From NCBI RefSeq assembly GCF_000069225.1, contig NC_010407.1, forward strand, positions 744,001 to 808,000: a stretch of 64,000 nt of DNA. Reading direction: 5' to 3'. Below are positions 8,860 through 19,971 of this stretch, one piece after another; position 1 is the first letter of the stretch, and each line of letters opens with the position of its first letter. The notes under the pieces were generated by a model. It was not told the DNA's origin, did no database searches, and was given only the letters and a program-made list of their open reading frames with translations. Made by a program: the position numbers and the translations under genes. This stretch comes from Clavibacter sepedonicus. Lineage in GTDB: Bacteria > Actinomycetota > Actinomycetes > Actinomycetales > Microbacteriaceae.

Positions 8860-10620
8860 CTAGTTCGCGAACTCCATGACGGTCGCGTCGGCCGCGACCT
8901 TCGTCGCGCCCACGTCGACGCCGTGGTACGTGAGCAGCGTGTCGACGGTGTCCTGGATCTCCGCGTCGCGCTCCTCGCCGGTCCAGCCGAGCACCTCCTG
9001 CAGCACGTCGGCGATCTCCGCGAGCATCTCGTGCGTCACGCCGCCGACGAAGGCGAGGTTGGTGCGACGGAGGACGACGTCGGCGAGGTGCACCGCGTCC
9101 TCGTGCGTGGCGAAGTACGCGATCTCGGCGCGCGTCAGCTGCGGGTCGGTCGCGAGCGGCGTGGACGGCTGTCCGGAGAGGACGTCGATGACGCTCGTGG
9201 CGCGCGTGCCGTAGCGGTTGAGCAGGCGGTCGACCTGCTCGGTGCCGATGCCCTCCGCGCGGGCTGCCTGCGTCGCGATCCAGCGGGCACGGGCGGTGCT
9301 GGAGGACGGAAAGTCCTTGCCGCCGCCGATGGGCATGCCGGTTGTGTCGACAGAGCGCTCCACGCCGAGGCGCGTGGTGGCCTCCGTGGAGAGGTGCGCC
9401 GACAGGGCGCGGAACGTCGTCCACTTGCCGCCGACGAGGCTGAGCACCTTGCTGCCGGAGAGGCCCTGGATCTCGGTCTCGACGATGCGGTAGTCCCGCG
9501 ACACGAAGCCGGGCGCGGTGTCCTCGTGGCGCGGCAGCGGACGGATGCCCGAGTAGCGGTACACGATGTGGTCGCGGTTCAGCTCGATCTGCGGGAAGAC
9601 GTGCTTGACGAGGTCGAAGAAGTAGTCGACCTCCTCCTCGGTGCAGACGGCCGGCTCCCTCGGATCGGCGTCGATGTCCGTGGTGCCGATGAGCACGCGG
9701 CCCTTGAGCGGGTAGATGAGGACGATGCGGCCGTCGTTGTTCTCGAAGAAGATCTCGCGGCCCTTGGTGGCTTCGAGCAGCTCGGCGTTGTCGACGACGA
9801 TGTGCGAGCCCTTGGTCCCGCCCATGTACTTCGTGTCACCGCCCATGGCCTCGTTGGTGAGGTCGGTCCAGGGGCCGGACGCGTTGACGACGACGTCGGC
9901 CGTCACGACGAACTCGGTGCCCGAGATCACGTCGCGCAGCTTCACGCCGCCGTCGGCGACGCCCACGGCCTCGAGGTAGTTGGCGCTCCGCGCGTGGTCG
10001 CCCGCGGCCAGGCCGTCCTTGAGCACGTCGAGCGCGAGGCGCTCGGGCTCGTGGACGGAGGCGTCGTAGTAGGTGCCGGTGAACTTGACGTCCTTGTTGA
10101 GCGCGGGCATGTCCTCGCGGGCGGCCTTGCCGATGCGGAAGCGGTGGCGCGGGACCGAGCCGCCGTCGCGGGAGAAGGAGTCGTAGAGCGTCATGCCCAC
10201 GCTGATGAGGAGGGCGCCGCGCTCCTTGGTGGAACGCTGCTTGTGCGTCAGCATGCGCAACGGCGCGTTGAGGATGCCGGAGAACGTGGAGAAGATCGGC
10301 ATCGTCGTCTGCAGCGGCTTCACGTAGTGGGGCGCGATGCGGATGAGGCCGTTGCGCTCCTCGACGGACTCGCGGACGAGGCGGAACTCGCCGTTCTCGA
10401 GGTAGCGGATGCCGCCGTGGATCATGTGCGAGCTCGCCGCCGAGGCGCCCGAGCCGTAGTCGGCGCGCTCGACGAGCACGACGTCGACGCCCTGGAGCGC
10501 GAGGTCGCGGAAGGTCGCGATGCCGTTGATGCCGCCGCCGATGACGAGCACCTTCGCGCTCGGGCGGTCGTGGATGCGGGCGACGTTATCCCGCAGTTCG
10601 GTCTTCTTCGACGTGGTCAC
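8860..10620 (-). CDS. glpD: Aerobic glycerol-3-phosphate dehydrogenase (FAD)
   Basis: Oxidises glycerol-3-phosphate to dihydroxyacetone phosphate at the membrane, passing electrons to the quinone pool. The 586-residue protein has the FAD dinucleotide-binding loop VIGGGINGIATFRDLALQG near residues 26-44, the substrate-region motif SHMIHGGIRYLE, and a C-terminal helical cap typical of GlpD. The GTG at 10620 is chosen because the protein then begins about 24 residues before the FAD motif; two in-frame upstream starts (10644 GTG and 10758 ATG) exist, but the last would run through the operator region into the regulator gene. It is divergent from a SorC-type regulator with a palindrome between them. 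It completes the pathway served by glpF and glpK. Confidence 0.95.
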   Translation of the reverse strand: MTTSKKTELRDNVARIHDRPSAKVLVIGGGINGIATFRDLALQGVDVVLVERADYGSGASAASSHMIHGGIRYLENGEFRLVRESVEERNGLIRIAPHYVKPLQTTMPIFSTFSGILNAPLRMLTHKQRSTKERGALLISVGMTLYDSFSRDGGSVPRHRFRIGKAAREDMPALNKDVKFTGTYYDASVHEPERLALDVLKDGLAAGDHARSANYLEAVGVADGGVKLRDVISGTEFVVTADVVVNASGPWTDLTNEAMGGDTKYMGGTKGSHIVVDNAELLEATKGREIFFENNDGRIVLIYPLKGRVLIGTTDIDADPREPAVCTEEEVDYFFDLVKHVFPQIELNRDHIVYRYSGIRPLPRHEDTAPGFVSRDYRIVETEIQGLSGSKVLSLVGGKWTTFRALSAHLSTEATTRLGVERSVDTTGMPIGGGKDFPSSSTARARWIATQAARAEGIGTEQVDRLLNRYGTRATSVIDVLSGQPSTPLATDPQLTRAEIAYFATHEDAVHLADVVLRRTNLAFVGGVTHEMLAEIADVLQEVLGWTGEERDAEIQDTVDTLLTYHGVDVGATKVAADATVMEFAN

Positions 10621-10704
10621 GAGGTGGCTTCTCTCTGTTGAGACGTGCGTGGTGCGCGTGCTGTGCCACCATCCTCCGCCTGCGAACGAATTGGACCTAG
10701 CCCG

Positions 10705-10718
10705 TGCACGAATGTGCA
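10705..10718. promoter_or_regulatory. Inverted repeat, candidate operator of the SorC-type regulator
   Basis: TGCAC-GAAT-GTGCA is a perfect 5-bp inverted repeat with a 4-bp spacer in the 109-bp gap between divergent glpD and the regulator gene. SorC/DeoR-like sugar-phosphate regulators bind such repeats close to their own gene. It lies 12 bp before the chosen regulator start, and on the minus strand it overlaps a -35-like TTGCAC for glpD. Binding would plausibly control both genes. Confidence 0.55.
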
Positions 10719-10729
10719 AGGCTCGCGTC

Positions 10730-11689
10730 ATGGTCGACGGCATCGCGCACGAGCGCACCCAGGACGCCCTGCGCGCGGCGCACCTCTACTACATGCAGGA
10801 CCTGACGATGGAGGCCATCGCCCGCGAGCTCGGCACGAGCCGCTCGTCGGTGTCCCGGCTCCTCTCCTTCGCCCGCGAGACGGGGCTCGTGGACATCCAG
10901 ATCCGCTCGCCGCTCGACCTCGCCACCGTGCTGGGGGAGCAGCTCCACGACCGCTACGGCGTGGTCGCGCACGTGGTGCCCGTCCCCGACCAGACGAGCG
11001 ACGTGGACCGCGTCGACCGGGTGGCGCTCTCGGCTGCACGGATGCTCACCCAGTACGTCGACTCGAACATGGTCGTCGGCGTCGCCTGGGGCTCGACCGT
11101 CAGCACGGTCAGCCGCTACCTCGTGCCGAAGCCGACGCACAACACCCTCGTGGTCCAGCTCAACGGGGCGGGCAACGTCCGCACCACCGGGATCATGTAC
11201 GCGAGCGAGATCCTCCGCCGGTTCGGGCAGGCGTACGGCGCGACCGTGCAGCAGTTCCCCGTGCCGGCGTTCTTCGACGACCCGGCCACGAAGCAGGCGC
11301 TGTGGCGCGAGCGCAGCACGAAGCGCGTGCTCGAGCTGCAGGAGCGGATGGACATGGTGCTGTTCGGCGTCGGCTCCCCGGTGGCCCTCGTGCCGAGCCA
11401 CGTGTACTCGGGCGGCTACCTCGAGCGGTCGGACCAGCGGGCGCTCGACGCCGACGGCGTGGTGGGCGACGTCTCCACCGTCTTCTTCCGCGAGGACGGC
11501 TCATCGGCCGACATCGCCATCAACGCGCGGGCCAGCGGGCCGGACCTCGCGACCATCCGCCGGGCGCCGCGCCGCGTCTGCGTGGTCGCGGGGGCGTCGA
11601 AGGTGCGCAGCGTCCGGGGGGCGCTGGCTGCCGGGCTCGTGACGGACGTCGTGCTCGACGAGGGGACGGCTCGCGCGCTGCTCGCATGA
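10730..11689 (+). CDS. SorC-family (sugar-phosphate sensing) transcriptional regulator
   Basis: A 319-residue regulator with an N-terminal helix-turn-helix (TMEAIARELGTSRSSVSRLL, about residues 23-42) and a large C-terminal effector domain with the VGVAWGSTVSTVSRYL signature of the SorC/DeoR sugar-binding fold. Related proteins sense phosphorylated sugars or polyols. Its divergent position to glpD, with a palindrome in the shared gap, suggests it controls glpD and perhaps the glpFK or dhaKLM genes, with glycerol-3-phosphate or DHAP as a possible effector; this is inference. Start 10730 has AAGG 8 nt upstream. An ATG at 10712 is possible but would lie inside the palindrome. Confidence 0.88.
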   Translation: MVDGIAHERTQDALRAAHLYYMQDLTMEAIARELGTSRSSVSRLLSFARETGLVDIQIRSPLDLATVLGEQLHDRYGVVAHVVPVPDQTSDVDRVDRVALSAARMLTQYVDSNMVVGVAWGSTVSTVSRYLVPKPTHNTLVVQLNGAGNVRTTGIMYASEILRRFGQAYGATVQQFPVPAFFDDPATKQALWRERSTKRVLELQERMDMVLFGVGSPVALVPSHVYSGGYLERSDQRALDADGVVGDVSTVFFREDGSSADIAINARASGPDLATIRRAPRRVCVVAGASKVRSVRGALAAGLVTDVVLDEGTARALLA

Positions 11690-11740
11690 CGCGGTAGACG
11701 ACAGCGAATCAGCCATGGGCCGGGAGGGGCAGTGCTTCGG

Positions 11741-11813
11741 TGGGCGATACCGGACTCGAACCGATGACCTCTTCCGTGTGAAGGAAGCGCGCTACCAACT
11801 GCGCCAATCGCCC
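11741..11813 (-). tRNA. tRNA-Val (anticodon CAC)
   Basis: A complete 73-nt cloverleaf on the minus strand: acceptor GGGCGAT pairs with ATCGCCC, discriminator A, anticodon stem CTTCC/GGAAG with loop TTCACAC, T-loop TTCGAGT. The anticodon CAC reads GUG. CCA is not encoded. It faces away from the tRNA cluster at 12.1 kb. Confidence 0.97.
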
Positions 11814-12016
11814 GTGCTCGCACCGCGGACGGTGCGCGTCCATGATGCCATACCGCGAGGTCGGTCACGGTCACGGGGTGCCGAGCGCGTGGTCCGGACG
11901 ACGGCGTCCACGCGACACGCCCGGGTCGCCGTCGGGTGCCGCTCCACCCGATCCGCGTGAACACGGGGAGAACGGCACGTGAGCGAGGTGACGCGAGCGA
12001 TCGGCCGGGCGTCGTT
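11814..12016. other. Intergenic stretch with no supported gene
   Basis: Between the minus-strand tRNA-Val and the promoter of the plus-strand tRNA cluster. A small GC-rich hairpin (GCACCG/CGGTGC, 11820-11835) sits next to the tRNA 5' end and could belong to its precursor. No reading frame here shows a start site, a family motif or a matching codon bias. Confidence 0.4.
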
Positions 12017-12046
12017 TTGCACCGGCGACGGGAGATCGGCTAGAGT
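12017..12046 (+). promoter_or_regulatory. Promoter of the Gly-Cys-Val tRNA cluster
   Basis: TTGCAC (12017-12022), an 18-bp spacer and TAGAGT (12041-12046) form a good housekeeping-sigma promoter. Transcription would begin near 12053, about 40 nt before the first tRNA. It is the clearest two-box promoter in the window. Confidence 0.75.
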
Positions 12047-12093
12047 CATCGAGCACGCAGGGTTGCCGGGAAGCCGGGAGCAGCGAGCGAAAT

Positions 12094-12165
12094 GCGGATG
12101 TGGCGCAGTGGTAGCGCATCACCTTGCCAAGGTGAGGGTCGCGAGTTCGAATCTCGTCATCCGCT
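12094..12165 (+). tRNA. tRNA-Gly (anticodon GCC)
   Basis: A 72-nt cloverleaf: acceptor GCGGATG/CATCCGC, discriminator T, anticodon stem TCACC/GGTGA with loop TTGCCAA, T-loop TTCGAAT. GCC reads GGC and GGU, the dominant glycine codons here. No CCA is encoded. First gene of a three-tRNA transcript. Confidence 0.97.
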
Positions 12166-12229
12166 CGAACAGGGGCCCTGAGAGGGGTCCCTTTCACAAG
12201 GTGGGAACCACCGGTGTGGAAGCACCCAT

Positions 12230-12300
12230 GGTGGGGTGGCCGAGAGGCGAGGCAGCGGCCTGCAAAGCCGTCCACGCGGGTTCAAATCCCGTCCCCACCT
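12230..12300 (+). tRNA. tRNA-Cys (anticodon GCA)
   Basis: A 71-nt cloverleaf: acceptor GGTGGGG/CCCCACC, discriminator T, anticodon stem GCGGC/GCCGT with loop CTGCAAA, T-loop TTCAAAT. CCA follows at 12301-12303. Second gene of the tRNA cluster. Confidence 0.97.
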
Positions 12301-12313
12301 CCAGCAAGTGCAT

Positions 12314-12385
12314 GAGCGATTGGCGCAGCGGTAGCGCGCTTCCCTGACACGGAAGAGGTCGCTGGTTCGATCCCAGTATCGCTCA
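12314..12385 (+). tRNA. tRNA-Val (anticodon GAC)
   Basis: A 72-nt cloverleaf: acceptor GAGCGAT/ATCGCTC, discriminator A with CCA encoded at 12386-12388, anticodon stem CTTCC/GGAAG with loop CTGACAC. GAC reads GUC and GUU. It starts 13 nt after the tRNA-Cys and is followed at once by a terminator. Confidence 0.97.
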
Positions 12386-12390
12386 CCACC

Positions 12391-12425
12391 AGAAGGCCCC
12401 GGGAGACCGGGGCCTTCTGCTTTTC
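12391..12425 (+). terminator. Rho-independent terminator of the tRNA cluster
   Basis: A perfect 12-bp stem (12391-12402 with 12407-12418) closed by GAGA and followed by GCTTTTC. This stem with its short T run fits intrinsic termination after tRNA-Val(GAC). Confidence 0.85.
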
Positions 12426-12504
12426 CCGGACGCTCTCGGCCGTGCGGCCCCGCCGCCGACGAGATCGGCGCCCCTCCCGTCGAGGAGGCCGACCCGCGCG
12501 CCGG

Positions 12505-12510
12505 TAGTCT
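12505..12510 (+). promoter_or_regulatory. -10 hexamer upstream of thrS
   Basis: TAGTCT lies 36 nt before the thrS start, leaving room for a short leader that contains the AAGGAG ribosome-binding site (12535-12540). No T-box-like structure was seen in this short gap. Confidence 0.4.
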
Positions 12511-12546
12511 GGATCGGTTCCCTCCCCGTCCCGCAAGGAGCCCGCA

Positions 12547-14601
<2,055 letters not shown>

Positions 14602-14603
14602 CG

Positions 14604-15188
14604 ATGTCGGACCACGAGTCCGGGGGAGAGGACGAGCGGGGACAGGTGCGGGTCGACGACCCCGGCCACCTCGCGGGCGTGCCCGATGAGTTCCAGCGCC
14701 TGTGGCCCCCGCACCGCATGGTCTACATCCAGAAGGGCCAGCAGCCGGATCGCGACGAGTGCCCGTTCTGCATCGCGCCGTCGATGTCGGACGAGGACGC
14801 GTTGATCGTCGCGCGCGGCGAGCACGCTTACGTCCTGCTCAATCTCTTCCCGTACAACAGCGGCCACCTGCTGGTCTGCCCGTATCGTCACATCGCGACC
14901 TACGACCTCGCGAGCCCCGAGGAGGTCGCCGAGATCGGCTCCCTCACGCAGACCGCCATGCGGGTCGTGCGCGAGGTGTCGCGGAACGACGGCTACAACA
15001 TCGGCATGAACCAGGGGCAGGTGGCGGGCGCCGGTATCGCCGAGCACCTGCACCAGCACATCGTGCCGCGGTGGGGGCAGGACGCGAACTTCCTGCCGAT
15101 CATCGCGAAGACCAAGGCGCTGCCGCAGCTGCTGGGCGACGTGCGCGCATCCATCGCGGCAGCCTGGCCCGCCCCCGCGGGCGAATAG
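14604..15188 (+). CDS. HIT-family nucleotide hydrolase/phosphorylase (Ap4A phosphorylase-like)
   Basis: A 194-residue protein with the histidine-triad signature [10 protein letters not shown] near residues 146-155 and an upstream CPFC pair that may bind zinc. The thrS-HIT order matches mycobacteria, where the HIT neighbour of thrS (Rv2613c) is described as a diadenosine tetraphosphate phosphorylase. Ap4A is a by-product of aminoacyl-tRNA synthetases, so a hydrolase beside thrS makes sense. The ATG at 14604 lies 2 nt after the thrS stop and appears translationally coupled. The exact substrate is inferred from context. Confidence 0.88.
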   Translation: MSDHESGGEDERGQVRVDDPGHLAGVPDEFQRLWPPHRMVYIQKGQQPDRDECPFCIAPSMSDEDALIVARGEHAYVLLNLFPYNSGHLLVCPYRHIATYDLASPEEVAEIGSLTQTAMRVVREVSRNDGYNIGMNQGQVAGAGIAEHLHQHIVPRWGQDANFLPIIAKTKALPQLLGDVRASIAAAWPAPAGE

Positions 15189-15191
15189 GAT
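15186..15191 (+). promoter_or_regulatory. -10 hexamer close to the pdxS start
   Basis: TAGGAT overlaps the stop region of the HIT gene and lies 10 nt before the pdxS ATG. It would give an mRNA with a leader of only about 3 nt. No good Shine-Dalgarno sequence is present. Confidence 0.4.
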
Positions 15192-15201
15192 AGGGACCAC
15201 A

Positions 15202-16104
15202 ATGACTGACACCAACACCACCGGACAGGTCGGCTCGAACCGCGTCAAGCGCGGACTCGCGGAGATGCTCAAGGGCGGCGTCATCATGGACGTCGTCAAC
15301 GCCGAGCAGGCGCGCATCGCGGAGGACGCGGGAGCGGTCGCCGTCATGGCGCTCGAGCGCGTCCCCGCCGACATCCGCTCGCAGGGCGGCGTCGCCCGCA
15401 TGAGCGACCCCGACCTCATCGACCAGATCAAGGCCGAGGTCTCCATCCCCGTCATGGCGAAGGCCCGCATCGGCCACTTCGTCGAGGCGCAGGTCCTCCA
15501 GTCCCTCGAGGTCGACTACATCGACGAGTCCGAGGTGCTGAGCCCGGCCGACTACGTGAACCACATCGACAAGTGGGGCTTCACCGTCCCCTTCGTCTGC
15601 GGTGCCACCACCCTCGGCGAGGCGCTCCGCCGCATCACCGAGGGCGCGGCCATGATCCGCTCCAAGGGCGAGGCCGGCACGGGCGACGTCTCCGAGGCCA
15701 CCAAGCACATCCGCACCATCAAGTCCGAGATCCGCGCGCTCAGCGCCCTCACGCACGACGAGATCTACGTCGCCGCGAAGGAGCTGCAGGCTCCGTACGA
15801 CCTGGTGCTCGAGGTCGCGCGCACCGGCCAGCTGCCCGTCGTCCTCTTCACCGCGGGCGGCGTGGCCACCCCGGCGGACGCGGCGATGATGATGCAGCTC
15901 GGCGCCGACGGCGTGTTCGTCGGATCCGGCATCTTCAAGTCGGGCAACCCGGTGGCGCGCGCCAAGGCCGTCGTCACCGCGACCGCGCTGTTCAACGACC
16001 CCGACGCCATCGCCGAGGCGTCGCGCGGCCTCGGCGAGGCCATGGTCGGGATCAACGTCGCCGACGTGCCCGCACCGCACCGCCTCGCCGAGCGTGGCTG
16101 GTAG
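15202..16104 (+). CDS. pdxS: Pyridoxal 5'-phosphate synthase, synthase subunit
   Basis: PdxS makes pyridoxal phosphate from ribose-5-phosphate, glyceraldehyde-3-phosphate and ammonia supplied by PdxT. The 300-residue beta/alpha barrel shows the conserved MDVVN (Asp30), the catalytic lysine in VMAKARIGH (Lys87), the GEAGTG phosphate loop and the C-terminal GMVGIN-like segment (here EAMVGINV). Its last 11 nt overlap pdxT. Together they form the deoxyxylulose-independent vitamin B6 pathway. Confidence 0.97.
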   Translation: MTDTNTTGQVGSNRVKRGLAEMLKGGVIMDVVNAEQARIAEDAGAVAVMALERVPADIRSQGGVARMSDPDLIDQIKAEVSIPVMAKARIGHFVEAQVLQSLEVDYIDESEVLSPADYVNHIDKWGFTVPFVCGATTLGEALRRITEGAAMIRSKGEAGTGDVSEATKHIRTIKSEIRALSALTHDEIYVAAKELQAPYDLVLEVARTGQLPVVLFTAGGVATPADAAMMMQLGADGVFVGSGIFKSGNPVARAKAVVTATALFNDPDAIAEASRGLGEAMVGINVADVPAPHRLAERGW

Positions 16105-16723
16105 CACGCCGGCTCCGCACGGCGACGGCCCGCTCGTCGGCGTCCTCGCCCTGCAGGGGGACGTCCGCGAGCACGTCCGCGTGCTCGAGGGCTTCGGTGC
16201 CCGGACGAGGCTCGTGCGACAGCCGAAGGACCTGCCCGGCATCTCCGGTCTCGTGATCCCCGGCGGCGAGTCCACCGTGATGGACAAGCTGTCGCGCCAG
16301 TTCGGGATCGCGGAGCCGTTGCGCGCAGCCATCGACGACGGCCTGCCCGTCTACGGGACGTGCGCCGGGCTGATCATGCTGGCCGACGAGATCGTCGACG
16401 CGATCCACGACCAGCGGGGCATCGGCGGGCTCGACGTGTCCGTGCGGCGGAACGCCTTCGGATCGCAGACGGCCTCCTTCGAGGTGGACCTCGACGTGCC
16501 CGCGCTGGGCGCGCCACCCGTGCACGCCGTCTTCATCCGGGCACCCGTGGTCGCCTCCGTCGGCCCCGCGGCATCGGCGCTCGCATCGCTCGACGACGGC
16601 CGCGTGGTCGCCGTGCGCCAGGGGGCTCTCCTCGGCACATCGTTCCACCCGGAGGTCACGGGCGACCTCCGCTTCCACCGCCTCTTCCTCGACATGGTCG
16701 AGGACGCGGGCCGCACCCTCTGA
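16094..16723 (+). CDS. pdxT: Pyridoxal 5'-phosphate synthase, glutaminase subunit
   Basis: PdxT hydrolyses glutamine and channels ammonia to PdxS. The class I glutaminase triad is intact: Cys90 in [11 protein letters not shown], His185 and Glu187 in [10 protein letters not shown]. The family motif PGGEST is at 56-61. It has 209 residues with a short extra N-terminus; the GTG at 16094 overlaps the end of pdxS, and no better start exists before the core ([11 protein letters not shown]). Confidence 0.96.
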   Translation: MAGSTPAPHGDGPLVGVLALQGDVREHVRVLEGFGARTRLVRQPKDLPGISGLVIPGGESTVMDKLSRQFGIAEPLRAAIDDGLPVYGTCAGLIMLADEIVDAIHDQRGIGGLDVSVRRNAFGSQTASFEVDLDVPALGAPPVHAVFIRAPVVASVGPAASALASLDDGRVVAVRQGALLGTSFHPEVTGDLRFHRLFLDMVEDAGRTL

Positions 16724-16799
16724 CCTCTCCGGTCCCCGGCGGCGTGCCCGGATGGTCCATCATTGACAGCGAGCAGACGCCGCGTAAGGAGAACCACCC

Positions 16800-17567
16800 G
16801 TGTCCGGACATTCCAAGTGGGCGACCACGAAGCACAAGAAGGCGATCATCGACTCGCGGCGCGCCAAGTCGTTCGCGAAGCTGATCAAGAACATCGAGGT
16901 CGCGGCCAAGATCGGCGGCGCCGACATGTCCGGCAACCCGACCCTCGTCGACGCGGTGCAGAAGGCCAAGAAGACTTCCGTCCCGAACGACAACATCGAC
17001 CGCGCCGTCAAGCGCGGAGCCGGCCTGCTCGGCGAGGTCGTCGACTACCAGACGATCATGTACGAGGGCTACGCGGCCAACGGCGTCGCGATGCTCGTCG
17101 AGTGCCTCACCGACAACAAGAACCGCGCGGCCGCCGAGGTCCGCACGGCCATGAGCCGCAACGGCGGCACCATGGCCGACCCGGGCAGCGTCGCCTACAA
17201 CTTCCACCGCAAGGGCGTCATCGCGGTGCCGCACGCGGATGCGCCGACCGAGGACGACGTCCTCGCGGCCGTGCTCGACGCGGGTGCGGAGGACGTGACC
17301 GACCACGGCGAGGTGTTCGAGATCCGGTGCGAGCCGTCCGACATGGTCGGTGTGCGCCAGGCGCTCCAGGAAGCGGGCATCGACTACGACTCCGCCGACG
17401 TCGAGTTCGTGCCGCAGGTCAAGGTCGAGGTCGACCTCGAGACCGCGCGCAAGGTCAACAAGCTCGTCGACGCCATGGAGGACCTGGACGACGTCCAGAA
17501 CATCTACGTCAACAGCGACGTGCCCGCCGACGTGCAGGCCGCGCTGGACGACGACGACGAGGAGTAG
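16800..17567 (+). CDS. YebC/TACO1/PmpR family protein
   Basis: A 255-residue member of the YebC family. Some members act as transcriptional regulators; recent work on other bacteria links the family to relieving ribosome stalling. The N-terminal [14 protein letters not shown] and the segment [17 protein letters not shown] are diagnostic. The C-terminus is acidic (DDDDEE). AAGGAG lies just before the GTG at 16800. In actinobacteria yebC sits between pdxT and ruvC as it does here. Confidence 0.95.
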   Translation: MSGHSKWATTKHKKAIIDSRRAKSFAKLIKNIEVAAKIGGADMSGNPTLVDAVQKAKKTSVPNDNIDRAVKRGAGLLGEVVDYQTIMYEGYAANGVAMLVECLTDNKNRAAAEVRTAMSRNGGTMADPGSVAYNFHRKGVIAVPHADAPTEDDVLAAVLDAGAEDVTDHGEVFEIRCEPSDMVGVRQALQEAGIDYDSADVEFVPQVKVEVDLETARKVNKLVDAMEDLDDVQNIYVNSDVPADVQAALDDDDEE

Positions 17568-17618
17568 GACCCCATCGCGGGGGCGCGGGGGAGCGGCGCG
17601 GGCGGCAGCGGCCCGTCC

Positions 17619-18233
17619 GTGCGGATCCTCGGGATCGACCCGGGCCTGACGCGTTGCGGCGTCGGCGTGGTCGACGTCTACGCCGACCGTTCGGCCCGGC
17701 TCGTCGACGTGCAGGTCGTGCGCACGAGCCCGACGGCCGAGCTGCACCACCGGCTGCTCGCGGTCGGCGACGGCATCGAGGAGCTGGTGGACCGGCACCG
17801 GCCGTCGGTGGTCGCCGTCGAGCGCGTCTTCGCGCAGGACAACCTCTCGACTGTCATGGGCGTGGCGCAGATCACCGGCGTCGCGCTCGTGGGCGCGGCC
17901 CGGCGGGGGCTCGACGTCGCGCTTCACACGCCGAGCGAGGTCAAGGCCGCCGTCACCGGCTACGGCCAGGCCGACAAGAGGCAGGTGGCCACGATGGTCG
18001 CGCGGATCCTCGGCCTCGACGAGCTGCCCACTCCCGCCGACGCGTCCGACGCCCTCGCCCTCGCCATCTGCGCCGGGTGGCGGGCGGGGATGTCCCGCGC
18101 CGGCATCGCCGGGACCCAAGCGCCGACGCGCACCGGTGTCGCGTCCGCGGCGGACGCCGCCGCGGGCGCCGGACCGACCGCGGCGCAGGCCGCGTGGCTC
18201 GCGGCCGAGCGTGCGCAGCGGGGTCGGCGCTAG
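17619..18233 (+). CDS. ruvC: Crossover junction endodeoxyribonuclease RuvC
   Basis: Resolves Holliday junctions by paired nicks. The four acidic catalytic residues are in place: Asp7 in [10 protein letters not shown], Glu68 in VAVERVF, and Asp141/Asp144 in [11 protein letters not shown]. It has 204 residues, with an Ala/Gly/Thr-rich tail of about 40 residues beyond the usual end. The GTG at 17619 puts the first strand at residue 1, but no Shine-Dalgarno is visible nearby, so coupling to yebC (51 nt upstream) is possible. It starts the ruvC-ruvA-ruvB group. Confidence 0.95.
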   Translation: MRILGIDPGLTRCGVGVVDVYADRSARLVDVQVVRTSPTAELHHRLLAVGDGIEELVDRHRPSVVAVERVFAQDNLSTVMGVAQITGVALVGAARRGLDVALHTPSEVKAAVTGYGQADKRQVATMVARILGLDELPTPADASDALALAICAGWRAGMSRAGIAGTQAPTRTGVASAADAAAGAGPTAAQAAWLAAERAQRGRR

Positions 18234-18237
18234 CTCG

Positions 18238-18243
18238 TAGGGT
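18238..18243 (+). promoter_or_regulatory. -10 hexamer of a possible leaderless ruvA transcript
   Basis: TAGGGT lies 7 nt before the ruvA GTG in the short ruvC-ruvA gap. It may give ruvAB its own transcript in addition to read-through from ruvC. Confidence 0.4.
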
Positions 18244-18250
18244 TGGGGGC

Positions 18251-18895
18251 GTGATCTCCTCCCTCCGCGGCACCGTGCTGTCCGTCTCCGGTCAGACCCT
18301 CCTGCTGGAGGTGCACGGGGTGGGCTACGGCGTCTCGGTGACGCCGCGGCACGCGCTCGAGCTGCGGCACGGATCCGAGGCCACCGTGCTCACGTCGCTC
18401 GTCGTCCGCGAGGACTCGCTCACCCTCTTCGGCTTCCCGGGGCCCGACGAGCTGCGGGCCTTCGAGCTGCTCTGCGGCGTCACGGGCGTCGGCCCGAAGT
18501 CGGCGCTCGCGGTTCTCGAGCACCTGGATCCGGAGGCGATGGCCCAGGCCGTCGCGGCCGAGGACGACGCCGCGTTCCGCCGCGTCTCCGGCATCGGCCC
18601 GAAGACGGCCAAGCTCATCGTCCTGCAGCTGGCGGGCAAGCTCTTCGTGACCCAGCCGCGCACCCGCTCGGCGTCGTCCGCCGCATCCACCGTCACGGCC
18701 GACGTCGTCACGGCCCTCATCGGACTCGGCTGGTCGGAGCGCGTCGCCCGCACCGCGGTCGACGACGCCGCGGCCGCTGCGGCCGAGCAGGGCCTCCCCG
18801 CCGACATGCCGCGCCTGCTGCGCGTCGCGCTCGGGATGCTCGGGCCGCAGCAGCCGGCGGGCGCGCCCGCCGCGGCGCAGGCGGCCGACCGGTGA
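18251..18895 (+). CDS. ruvA: Holliday junction branch migration protein RuvA
   Basis: RuvA binds four-way junctions as a tetramer and loads RuvB. The 214-residue protein has the N-terminal OB fold ([13 protein letters not shown]), two helix-hairpin-helix motifs ([11 protein letters not shown] and [10 protein letters not shown]) and a C-terminal RuvB-contact domain ([12 protein letters not shown]). The GTG at 18251 is preceded by a -10-like hexamer rather than a clear ribosome site. The TGA overlaps the GTG of ruvB. Confidence 0.96.
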   Translation: MISSLRGTVLSVSGQTLLLEVHGVGYGVSVTPRHALELRHGSEATVLTSLVVREDSLTLFGFPGPDELRAFELLCGVTGVGPKSALAVLEHLDPEAMAQAVAAEDDAAFRRVSGIGPKTAKLIVLQLAGKLFVTQPRTRSASSAASTVTADVVTALIGLGWSERVARTAVDDAAAAAAEQGLPADMPRLLRVALGMLGPQQPAGAPAAAQAADR

Positions 18896-19971
18896 GCGGC
18901 CTCGCCCACGGCGACGCGTCCAGTCCCGTCCCGGAGTCCGACGCGGAGCTCGCGTTCGAGGGGGCCCTCCGCCCACGGTCGCTGTCCGAGTTCGTCGGCC
19001 AGGTCAAGGTGCGCGGACAGCTGGAGCTGCTGCTCACCGCCGCGGCCATGCAGAACCGCTCGCCCGACCACATCCTCCTCGCCGGCCCTCCCGGCCTCGG
19101 CAAGACGACGCTCGCGATGATCGTCGCCGAGGAGAGCCGCCGTCCGCTGCGCCTCACGAGCGGTCCGGCCATCCAGCACGCGGGCGACCTCGCGGCCGTG
19201 CTGTCGGCGCTGGTGCCCGGCGAGATCCTCTTCGTCGACGAGATCCACCGCATGGCGCGCTCGGCCGAGGAGATGCTGTACCTCGCCATGGAGGACTACC
19301 GCATCGACATCATGGTCGGCAAGGGCGCGGGCGCCACGTCCATCCCGCTGGAGCTCTCGCCGTTCACGCTGGTCGGCGCCACCACGCGCTCGGGCATGCT
19401 GCCGAGTCCGCTCCGCGACCGCTTCGGCTTCACCGCGCACCTCGAGTTCTACGAGACCCACGAGCTCGAGCAGGTGATCGAGCGGGCCGCCCGCATGCTG
19501 CACCTCGAGATCGAGCACGAGGCGGTCGCCGAGATCGCGGGCCGCTGCCGGGGGACGCCGCGCATCGCGAACCGGCTGCTCCGCCGTGTGCGCGACTACG
19601 CGCTCGTGCACGGGACGGAGGCGGGCCTCGAGTCGGTCCGGGCCGCGCTCGACCTCTACGACGTGGACCCGCTCGGCCTCGACCGCCTCGACCGCGCCGT
19701 CATGCGCGGCATCCTCACGCGCTTCGGCGGCGGACCGGTGGGGCTGAACACCCTTGCGGTATCGGTGGGGGAGGAGGCGGAGACGATCGAGTCGGTCGTC
19801 GAGCCGTTCCTCGTCCGCATCGGGCTGGTGACGCGCACGCCCCGCGGCCGCGTGGCGACACCGGCGGCATGGGAGCACTTCGGCCTCGAGGCCCCCGCCG
19901 CGCCGGGTGCTCCCGGTCGGGCACCGGGTCCTTCCGGAGCCGCCGGGGCCCTCCACAGCGATGAACTATGA
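18892..19971 (+). CDS. ruvB: Holliday junction branch migration helicase RuvB
   Basis: AAA+ motor that drives branch migration with RuvA. At 359 residues it is normal. Walker A is GPPGLGKTT (65-73), Walker B is FVDEIHR (114-120), and sensor 1 lies around [14 protein letters not shown]. The C-terminal winged helix is followed by an Ala/Pro/Gly-rich tail. GTGA overlap with ruvA indicates coupling. Confidence 0.97.
   Translation: MSGLAHGDASSPVPESDAELAFEGALRPRSLSEFVGQVKVRGQLELLLTAAAMQNRSPDHILLAGPPGLGKTTLAMIVAEESRRPLRLTSGPAIQHAGDLAAVLSALVPGEILFVDEIHRMARSAEEMLYLAMEDYRIDIMVGKGAGATSIPLELSPFTLVGATTRSGMLPSPLRDRFGFTAHLEFYETHELEQVIERAARMLHLEIEHEAVAEIAGRCRGTPRIANRLLRRVRDYALVHGTEAGLESVRAALDLYDVDPLGLDRLDRAVMRGILTRFGGGPVGLNTLAVSVGEEAETIESVVEPFLVRIGLVTRTPRGRVATPAAWEHFGLEAPAAPGAPGRAPGPSGAAGALHSDEL

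Noticed and set aside
11741..12388. tRNA genes as attachment sites of an integrated element
   Set aside because: No integrase and no duplicated tRNA 3' end was seen on either side; the flanks are housekeeping genes.
16763..16790. TTGACA before yebC as a -35 box
   Set aside because: The position one spacer downstream is the AAGGAG ribosome site (TAAGGA), not a credible -10, so a promoter is not supported.
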